Shown here piece by piece: positions 1 to 5,115 of a stretch of 5,604 nucleotides of DNA. A program made the position numbers and the translations under genes. The stretch is from NCBI GenBank assembly GCA_025455085.1, contig JALONF010000148.1, positions 1-5,604 of the forward strand, given 5' to 3'. The notes under the pieces are model-generated. The model had not been told where the DNA came from. It made no database searches and saw nothing but the letters and a program-made list of their open reading frames with translations. This DNA is from Ignavibacteriaceae bacterium. Its GTDB lineage: Bacteria > Bacteroidota > Ignavibacteria > Ignavibacteriales > Ignavibacteriaceae. Position 1 is the first letter of the stretch; each line of letters begins with the position of its first letter.

Positions 1-662
1 TCTACATAAAGAAATTCTCTCAGCGGTTTACCGCTTCCCCAGATTACTACTTCCTTTTCATTTTTTTCTTTCGCCTCGTGGAATTTTCTTATGAATGCTG
101 GAAGGACGTGAGAAGTGTTCAAATCAAAATTATCATTCGGTCCGTACATATTAGTCGGCATTACCGAATAAAAATTACTTCCGTACTGCCTATAATAATT
201 TTCACAGAGTTTTATTCCTGCAATCTTTGCAATTGCATATGGTTCATTGGTGTTTTCAAGATAATCAGAAAGAAGATATTCTTCCTTCAACGGCTGCGGA
301 GCCAGTTTCGGATAGATACAGGAACTACCAAGGAAGATAAGTTTTTCAACTCCCGTTTGATGTGCATTGTGAATGAGATTCGCTTCAATCATCAAATTAT
401 CATAAATGAACTCGGCACGATACGTATTATTTGCAAGAATGCCGCCGACTTTTGCTGCTGCTACAATAACAATTTCAGGTTTTTCTTTTTTGAAGAATTC
501 TTCAACTTCGGTCTGTTTGATTAAATCAAGACCGGGATAATTTTTCAAGATTAGATTTTTATAACCACGACTTTTAAATTCATTGGTAATTGCGGAACCA
601 ACCATTCCCGTATGACCGGCAACATAAATTTTCTTATTTAAATATTTTGATTGATTAGTCAT
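1..662 (-). CDS. fcl: GDP-L-fucose synthase, N-terminal 220 residues (partial at window edge)
   Basis: This NADPH-dependent short-chain dehydrogenase/reductase epimerises and reduces GDP-4-keto-6-deoxy-D-mannose to GDP-L-fucose in the cytoplasm. I translated it from the minus strand. It starts at an ATG (662-660) and stays open to base 1, so about the last 90-100 residues of a family member of roughly 310-320 are outside the window. Visible features are the Rossmann NADP motif VAGHTGMVGSA (residues 14-24), AAAKVGGI (68-75), GSSCIYP (112-118), the catalytic YAIAK (Tyr142, Lys146) and GKPLREFLYV at the cut end. Ser113, Cys115, Tyr142, Lys146 and His185 have the same spacing as Ser107, Cys109, Tyr136, Lys140 and His179 of the E. 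coli enzyme, so all key residues are present. An in-frame ATG at 683 hits a stop after four codons, which fixes the start at 662. The gene begins 10 bp after the Wzi-like gene stops, with no evident Shine-Dalgarno, so co-transcription is likely. The usual partner gmd is not in view. Confidence 0.95.
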   Translation of the reverse strand, partial: MTNQSKYLNKKIYVAGHTGMVGSAITNEFKSRGYKNLILKNYPGLDLIKQTEVEEFFKKEKPEIVIVAAAKVGGILANNTYRAEFIYDNLMIEANLIHNAHQTGVEKLIFLGSSCIYPKLAPQPLKEEYLLSDYLENTNEPYAIAKIAGIKLCENYYRQYGSNFYSVMPTNMYGPNDNFDLNTSHVLPAFIRKFHEAKEKNEKEVVIWGSGKPLREFLYV

Positions 663-672
663 ATGATTTCAA

Positions 673-2349
673 TTACAATCCATAATACACAGAAAAATAA
701 AATTCCTGGTCGCTTTCATCAACAAAGCTTAAGTCTTCCTGCTGCTTTGATGTTTTCATATACTGATAACGCGCACGTGCAAAAAGTTCGTGGAGAATTT
801 CAAATTTTGCCTGCGCACCAAGATAGGTATAATTGGTTCTCAACCCTGAAAGGAATGGCGGTTGTGGTTGTTCAAACTGTTCACTTTCATCAGCACGCTC
901 GCCCTGCCTGATATACCTCGCCCAAATTTCGGCTTCCAGACCTCTGACAAATCTGTATTTCAATGAACCATAAATCTGGTCAGCATTATTATTCATCCAG
1001 TGCCCCAAAACATAAGACGAACTTTCGTATGTGGTTGTGTTAATATAATGCTGATAAGTATAAGGATAAATTTTTGAATACTCTAGTTTAAGAGTAAGAT
1101 TATCAAGCGGTAAATCAGTTAACGAACCTCCCAATGTAAATCCAATCTGATTGCGTTGTTTTTCAGCCTCGAATAGACCGTTTATTGTTAACTCATCTAT
1201 TAATAGTGTGCCATAAAGGTGTGTGTTCTTAATATGTCCTTTTGAACTTATTGAAAAAAAGAATTGTGCATTGCCGCCAGCTGAATTAGCCTGTCTGCTT
1301 AAATAATGATCTGCCAACCTAAAAAATGTTATCGGGATTAAATACAGAAATTCAAGCTGGTCAGCATAAACGATTGATTCACCAATTGAAATATCAAGAC
1401 CTCTTGTCGGTTTTATTGTTAATGTATGAGATGCCAGATATTTTTCCCTGAACGAAAATGCGAAGTCACCATTATCCGTTGGATAAAAGCTGGTAGTATC
1501 TACTACATCAGATGATAACCACGCATGAAAGTAATTAAAGCTAAGCCATTCAACTGGATTAATATCTAATCTGATTAAAGGAAAAGAAGGAGCTTTTTGA
1601 GACATAACAAGCAAGCCATTGTCACCATAGCCCCATTCTAAAAATTCTTTGCCAGCAGCAAGACTTCCCCATTTCCAATCAGTCGCAAGCATCATCTTAG
1701 CTTCACTGTATTCCATTTTGTCAGGAGAATAATTATATGTGTTCAAATCAGTGCGGGCATTAACTCCGGTTTCGGGAGTAAAACTTTTTGTTTTATCGAG
1801 CGTTGTTCCGCTTTCAGTATTATCTCTGAAATCAAAACTGAATCCTAAAATATCAGAGATATAACCATAAGAGTAAATACCATTCCAGAAATGAGTCTGA
1901 TTTGCATCTTTAACTGAACCAATCTCTGCACCAATAATCAGATTGGCATTCAATTTAAATCCATCGCCGCCATAAGAAAACATTCTCCATCTCTCTGCTG
2001 GATCATCGCTGAAAAAATCAAGATGCTCGGTCTGTTTATCATTTCCTTCCGCAAGCCACCTTTCGTGGTAAAAATCTTTCAGAAAGAATTTTAATTCATC
2101 GCGCTCAAGCGAAGTAAGTTGAGATGAAAGAGAATCAGCTTCCAGCAATTTTTCACTTATGTAATTTCTTGGAAGTGGTCTTATCAAATCATCAAATTCG
2201 ATTATTCCTTTCTGGTTTATCCTGCGAAGAAAATTGTAAACGTCTTCATACAATGGTTCGTAAACAACCTGGGCTTGTACCAGAGTACTTCCAGAGAATA
2301 AAATCACAATAAGAAAAAACGTTTTCAGAAAAGTAATTTTCTGTAACAC
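673..2349 (-). CDS. Wzi-like capsule-assembly outer-membrane beta-barrel protein
   Basis: This is a 558-aa exported protein that resembles the Wzi capsule-assembly family (Pfam Caps_assemb_Wzi); E. coli Wzi is an outer-membrane barrel that helps hold capsule at the surface. Residues 1-26 form a clear signal peptide (Lys4/Lys9, hydrophobic core about 10-20, likely cleavage after VQA before Gln27). Residues 30-95 look helical and periplasmic, with YNFLRRINQKGII (38-50) resembling the start of an S-layer-homology-like repeat. From about 125 to the end, alternating aromatic/hydrophobic strands alternate with polar loops, as in a barrel. Family-like patches are GKEFLEWGYGDNGLLVMS (233-250), HLYGTLLIDEL (377-387) and LGHWMNNNADQIY (448-460). 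The C-terminus FYFSVYYGL is aromatic-rich but ends in Leu rather than Phe. The start is GTG (2349-2347): the in-frame ATG at 2355 is followed at once by TAA, and the next candidate start would remove most of the signal peptide. It sits 5 bp after the aminotransferase and 10 bp before fcl. The family match comes from motif recall. The exact polymer and role are unknown. Confidence 0.75.
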   Translation of the reverse strand: MLQKITFLKTFFLIVILFSGSTLVQAQVVYEPLYEDVYNFLRRINQKGIIEFDDLIRPLPRNYISEKLLEADSLSSQLTSLERDELKFFLKDFYHERWLAEGNDKQTEHLDFFSDDPAERWRMFSYGGDGFKLNANLIIGAEIGSVKDANQTHFWNGIYSYGYISDILGFSFDFRDNTESGTTLDKTKSFTPETGVNARTDLNTYNYSPDKMEYSEAKMMLATDWKWGSLAAGKEFLEWGYGDNGLLVMSQKAPSFPLIRLDINPVEWLSFNYFHAWLSSDVVDTTSFYPTDNGDFAFSFREKYLASHTLTIKPTRGLDISIGESIVYADQLEFLYLIPITFFRLADHYLSRQANSAGGNAQFFFSISSKGHIKNTHLYGTLLIDELTINGLFEAEKQRNQIGFTLGGSLTDLPLDNLTLKLEYSKIYPYTYQHYINTTTYESSSYVLGHWMNNNADQIYGSLKYRFVRGLEAEIWARYIRQGERADESEQFEQPQPPFLSGLRTNYTYLGAQAKFEILHELFARARYQYMKTSKQQEDLSFVDESDQEFYFSVYYGL

Positions 2350-2363
2350 TTACATTACCCCTG
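2350..2363 (-). promoter_or_regulatory. Possible ribosome binding site for the GTG-started Wzi-like gene
   Basis: On the minus strand the last codons of the aminotransferase gene read CAGGGGTAA (2363-2355). The GGGG stretch ends 8 nt before the GTG start at 2349. This is the only purine-rich, Shine-Dalgarno-like element near that start, and it lies inside the upstream gene, which suggests translational coupling. The TAA stop also overlaps an ATG (2355-2353) that is immediately followed by another TAA, so that ATG cannot make a product. In Bacteroidota-type bacteria Shine-Dalgarno pairing is often unused, so the assignment is tentative. Confidence 0.35.
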
Positions 2364-3524
2364 AATAAATTCCTTGATCTTTTGAACAACATATTCCTGC
2401 TGCTCTTTTGTTAATTCAGGATAGATAGGTATAGCAAGAGAAGTATCACTTGCTTTTTCAGATTCAGGAAAATCTCCAATATTATAATTTAGATTTGCAA
2501 AACATTCCTGCATATGGAATGGAACAGGATAATAGATTTCATTTCCGATTTCATTTTCCGTTAGGAATTTCTTTAACTCATCTCTTTTCTGAGTCCGGAT
2601 GATGAACTGATTATAAATATGGTAGTTTTTTACTTCAGCATTACCTTTATAAACCGGTTTAGGAATCAACACTTTATTCTTCTCATCAAATTTTATTTTG
2701 CCCGGTTCTTCTGCTAAACCGGCTTTTTTAAAAAGTTCGTAATAGTATTCTGCATTAGCCCGTCTCTTCTCTGACCATTTATCAAGATGAGGAAGTTTTA
2801 CCCGCAGCACTGATGACTGTAAAGCATCAATTCTAAAATTTCCACCGATAACTTTATGATAATATTTCTGCTCACCACCGTGAACTCTTTTAATTCGGAG
2901 CATATAAGCAAGCTCGTCATTATTCGTGGTTACAAGTCCGCCATCACCATATCCGCCAAGATTCTTGCTGGGAAAGAATGAGAAGCAGCCAATATCCCCA
3001 ATCGTTCCTACACACTTTCCATCCTTATATCGCGTGCCGATCGCTTGTGCCGCATCTTCAACCACTTTAATATTATTTTCTCTCGCAACTTTCAATATCG
3101 GATCCATATCAGCACTCTGACCATAAAGATGAACCGGCATTATTGCTTTTGTTCTCTTGGTAATTTTCTTTTTCACGTCTTCAGGGTCAATGTTAAAAGT
3201 AACTGGATCAATATCAGTTAATACTGGTGTAGCATTTAATCTCGACACAACTCCGGCCGTTGCAAAGAACGAATAAGTAGGAACAATTACCTCGTCACCG
3301 GGTCCAATATTTATTGCCATTAATGCAAGCAACAAAGCATCAGTTCCTGAAGAAACTCCAATTGCGTGTTTGCAGTGTAAGTAGTCACAGAATTCCTTTT
3401 CCATTTTTTCTACTTCGGGACCGAGGATAAAATATTGTGATTCTGCAACGCGAAGTACAGCATCGTCAAGTTCTTTTTTTAATGAGTAATATTGAGGTTT
3501 TAAATCGAGCAGCGGGACTTTCAT
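2355..3524 (-). CDS. DegT/DnrJ/EryC1/StrS-family PLP-dependent sugar aminotransferase
   Basis: This 389-aa enzyme has the usual family length. It is expected to transfer an amino group, typically from glutamate, to a keto-sugar nucleotide in the cytoplasm, giving an amino sugar for a surface glycan. Family motifs in order are VPLLDLKPQY (3-12), the phosphate-binding SSGTDAL (58-64), PTYSFFATA (82-90), the cofactor-ring aspartate in VEDAAQA (Asp157, Gln160), and the Schiff-base lysine Lys187 in FPSKNLGGYGDGG (184-196). Further matches are NFRIDALQS (229-237) and YYPVPFHMQ (331-339). All catalytic residues are present, so it should be active. The ATG start gives the canonical MKVPLLDL opening. 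The gene lies 63 bp after rfbC and 5 bp before the Wzi-like gene. Its substrate cannot be read from the sequence. With rfbA and rfbC beside it, a dTDP-keto-sugar (QdtB/FdtB-like) is possible, while the general style also fits WbpE-like enzymes acting on UDP-sugars. Family assignment is firm; specificity is open. Confidence 0.93.
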   Translation of the reverse strand: MKVPLLDLKPQYYSLKKELDDAVLRVAESQYFILGPEVEKMEKEFCDYLHCKHAIGVSSGTDALLLALMAINIGPGDEVIVPTYSFFATAGVVSRLNATPVLTDIDPVTFNIDPEDVKKKITKRTKAIMPVHLYGQSADMDPILKVARENNIKVVEDAAQAIGTRYKDGKCVGTIGDIGCFSFFPSKNLGGYGDGGLVTTNNDELAYMLRIKRVHGGEQKYYHKVIGGNFRIDALQSSVLRVKLPHLDKWSEKRRANAEYYYELFKKAGLAEEPGKIKFDEKNKVLIPKPVYKGNAEVKNYHIYNQFIIRTQKRDELKKFLTENEIGNEIYYPVPFHMQECFANLNYNIGDFPESEKASDTSLAIPIYPELTKEQQEYVVQKIKEFIQG

Positions 3525-3575
3525 AAATATTCCGAATTTTTATTGTATAAATTATTGAGAATTAAAAGTAATTGC

Positions 3576-3593
3576 CATTGAAATAAATCAATG
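3576..3593. repeat. Short inverted repeat across the rfbC stop codon
   Basis: CATTGA (3576-3581) and TCAATG (3588-3593) are perfect inverted repeats separated by a six-base AT loop. The right arm includes the rfbC stop codon. In the minus-strand transcript this could form a 6-bp, A/U-rich hairpin followed by GCAAUUACUUUU. The stem is too weak and the U-tract too interrupted for a standard rho-independent terminator. It lies in the only sizeable gap inside the cluster (3525-3587), so a processing or attenuation role is conceivable but unproven. I see no good -10/-35 pair in that gap. Confidence 0.25.
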
Positions 3594-4145
3594 CGGTTGA
3601 TAAATAAAATCTCTTTCAATGTCTTTAAACTTTGCAGCACTTAAATCTTTTTCTGAAACAATCGGACTATCAACTTTCCAGTCAATGTTTAAATCTATTT
3701 CATTAAAAAGAATAGTTCTTTCATGAATTTTACTGTAATAGTTGGTGCATTTATAAGAAAAAATTGCTTCGTCAGATAATACAGAAAAGCCATGAGCAAA
3801 ACCGGTTGGTATCCAGAGCTGGATTTTATTTTGTGAATTTAAAACTTGTGAAAAATATTTTCCGAAAGTTGGAGAATTAAATCTAATATCAACAGCAACA
3901 TCAAGTACTTCTCCTTCCAAAACCTGGCAGAGTTTGCCTTGAGCTTTTTCTCCAACCTGATAATGTAATCCTCTTACTGTGCCTCTTTTCGACTTTGAAA
4001 TATTATCCTGAACGAAATCATCCGGTATACCAAATTTTTCATATCGCTGCTTACTGTAGGACTCAAAAAAAAATCCCCGATCATCATTAAAAACATCAGG
4101 CTCAAGAACAAGCAAACCAGCAATTTCTGTTTTAATAACTTTCAA
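3588..4145 (-). CDS. rfbC: dTDP-4-dehydrorhamnose 3,5-epimerase
   Basis: This 185-aa cupin enzyme matches the usual family length (about 180-185). It epimerises C3 and C5 of dTDP-4-keto-6-deoxy-D-glucose, the third step of dTDP-L-rhamnose synthesis. Visible motifs are EPDVFNDDRGFFFESY (15-30), QDNISKSKRGTVRGLHYQ (46-63), EVLDVAVDIR (79-88), WIPTGFAHGFSVLS (111-124) and YKCTNYY (131-137). The catalytic base is His61, with Lys71, Tyr131 and Asp167 at about the spacing seen in Salmonella RmlC (His63, Lys73, Tyr133, Asp170). The start is TTG (4145-4143), directly after the rfbA TGA (4148-4146). It gives the family-typical MKVIKTEI opening, and no ATG lies nearby. The abutting genes suggest translational coupling with rfbA. 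A run of nine T on the coding strand (plus-strand A at 4065-4073) encodes Phe25-Phe27. Both rfbC and rfbA look intact, but rfbB and rfbD are not in the window. The product could serve L-rhamnose or another dTDP-deoxysugar. Confidence 0.95.
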   Translation of the reverse strand: MKVIKTEIAGLLVLEPDVFNDDRGFFFESYSKQRYEKFGIPDDFVQDNISKSKRGTVRGLHYQVGEKAQGKLCQVLEGEVLDVAVDIRFNSPTFGKYFSQVLNSQNKIQLWIPTGFAHGFSVLSDEAIFSYKCTNYYSKIHERTILFNEIDLNIDWKVDSPIVSEKDLSAAKFKDIERDFIYQPH

Positions 4146-5024
4146 TCAGCTCTCTGCTAATATTTTTTCAAGATATTCTCTGTAGAGAGATTTTGGAATT
4201 TCATTGACTAATTTTTCAAATTGCTTTTTATCAATGAATCCCCTCAAATAAGCAATCTCTTCAACACAGGCAACTTTGAGCCCCTGTCTGTCCTCAATAA
4301 CTCCAAAAAAGTTTGAAGCCGCAAGCAGGGCTTCGGGTGTTCCGGTATCAAGCCAGGCTACTCCTCTTCCAATTTTTTCAACACGAAGCTCACCTAACTC
4401 CAAATAAGCTTTGTTTACATCTGTAATTTCAAGCTCCCCTCTTTTAGAAGGTTTTAGATTCTTTGATATTTCAACTACCCTGTTATCGTAAACATAAAGA
4501 CCGGGAACTGCATAGTGAGATTTTGGCTTGGTCGGTTTTTCTTCGATTGAAAGAACTTTTCCGCTCTGATCAAACTCAACAATTCCGTATCTCTCGGGAT
4601 CATTAACCTGGTAACCAAATATTGTAGCACCTCTATCAGTTTGAAGTGCTTTATAAAAGAAATCAAGATTTCCATAGAAAATGTTGTCACCAAGCACAAG
4701 GCAAGACATATCTGAGCCAATAAACTTTTCTCCGAGAATAAAAGCCTGTGCTATACCTTTTGGTTCTGGTTGAATAACGTAATCAAAATTCATCCCGAGA
4801 TGTTTTCCATCACCAAAAAGTTTTTGATATAATGGAATTGTTTCTGAGTTAGAGATGATTAGTACATCCCTTATTCCACCAAGCATCAGTATTGAAAGCG
4901 GGTAATAAATAAGCGGCTTATCATAAATAAGTGCAAGCTGTTTGCTGTAAACTCTTGTTATCGGATAAAGCCTGGAGCCGGAGCCGCCAGCCAGAATTAT
5001 ACCTTTAACATTTCCTTTAATCAT
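4146..5024 (-). CDS. rfbA: Glucose-1-phosphate thymidylyltransferase
   Basis: This 292-aa nucleotidyltransferase has the usual RmlA/RfbA length. It makes dTDP-D-glucose from dTTP and glucose-1-phosphate, the entry step for dTDP-rhamnose and other dTDP-deoxysugars. Visible motifs are the nucleotide-binding GIILAGGSGSRLYPITR (8-24), SKQL (27-30), YDKPLIYYPLS (34-44), QPEPKGIAQAF (85-95), LGDNIFYG (111-118, metal-binding Asp113), NDPERYGIVEFD (141-152), EEKP (161-164), GELEITDVN (196-204) and WLDTGT (224-229, Asp226). DRQGLKVACVEEIAY (245-259) is typical of the C-terminal part. Two departures from what I recall of the family are Ser17 in place of the usual Thr in GSGTRL, and LAL (30-32) in place of the usual LLP after SKQ. 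The start is the only suitable ATG, with no clear Shine-Dalgarno. It is the first sugar gene after a 91-bp gap and so probably heads the transcript. It abuts rfbC with no intervening base. Confidence 0.95.
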   Translation of the reverse strand: MIKGNVKGIILAGGSGSRLYPITRVYSKQLALIYDKPLIYYPLSILMLGGIRDVLIISNSETIPLYQKLFGDGKHLGMNFDYVIQPEPKGIAQAFILGEKFIGSDMSCLVLGDNIFYGNLDFFYKALQTDRGATIFGYQVNDPERYGIVEFDQSGKVLSIEEKPTKPKSHYAVPGLYVYDNRVVEISKNLKPSKRGELEITDVNKAYLELGELRVEKIGRGVAWLDTGTPEALLAASNFFGVIEDRQGLKVACVEEIAYLRGFIDKKQFEKLVNEIPKSLYREYLEKILAES

Positions 5025-5115
5025 ACTGATTTTTGGTCTTTCTATTTAAAATATGATGCTAAATATAAGAAGAAACTTCAAGTTTTATTTTGCATAAATG
5101 TGGCTGAATTTATCT
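5025..5115 (-). promoter_or_regulatory. mgtE-rfbA intergenic gap, probable promoter region of the sugar cluster
   Basis: At 91 bp this is the longest non-coding gap in the window, very AT-rich, and it lies directly ahead of rfbA. On the minus strand it carries TATATTTA (from about 5068 down to 5061), which resembles the Bacteroidota -7 element TAnnTTTG except at the last base. I find no convincing TTTG at the matching -33 distance. A sigma70-like alternative starting at TTGAAG is equally poor. The gap also contains a 13-bp palindrome (listed separately) and an all-A/T inverted repeat (ATAAAT 5094-5099, ATTTAT 5108-5113). Promoter activity is inferred mainly from position. Confidence 0.25.
5073..5085. 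repeat. 13-bp palindrome AAACTTCAAGTTT upstream of rfbA
   Basis: AAACTT (5073-5078) and AAGTTT (5080-5085) are perfect inverted repeats around a single central C. The site is about 49-61 bp upstream of the rfbA ATG, a suitable place for a dimeric regulator to bind. Palindromes this short arise by chance in AT-rich DNA, so an operator role is only a possibility. Confidence 0.25.

Noticed and set aside
78..524. Plus-strand open frame of 148 codons opposite fcl
   Set aside because: It is antisense to a gene with complete catalytic motifs, its translation is a low-complexity mix rich in Ile, Phe, Cys and Asn with no recognisable domain, and it is best explained as a shadow of the AT-rich minus-strand gene.
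651..911. Plus-strand open frame across the fcl/Wzi-like junction
   Set aside because: It is antisense to the C-terminal barrel strands, has no domain and no ribosome binding site, and spans a 10-bp operon junction where an opposing gene is unlikely.
2124..2312. Plus-strand open frame opposite the signal-peptide region of the Wzi-like gene
   Set aside because: It is short and antisense to a well-supported coding region, with no recognisable features.
2926..3120. Plus-strand open frame opposite the PLP-lysine region of the aminotransferase
   Set aside because: It mirrors the conserved FPSKNLGGYGDGG segment on the other strand; its proline-rich translation is a by-product of that motif.
4475..4720. 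Minus-strand alternative frame inside rfbA
   Set aside because: It is in another frame of a gene whose main frame carries all RmlA motifs, with no separate start signal or domain. No frameshift in rfbA is needed to explain it.
5094..5113. Inverted repeat ATAAAT/ATTTAT after mgtE, considered as a terminator
   Set aside because: The stem is six A/T pairs only with an 8-base loop and no following U-tract, so it is too weak for a rho-independent terminator.
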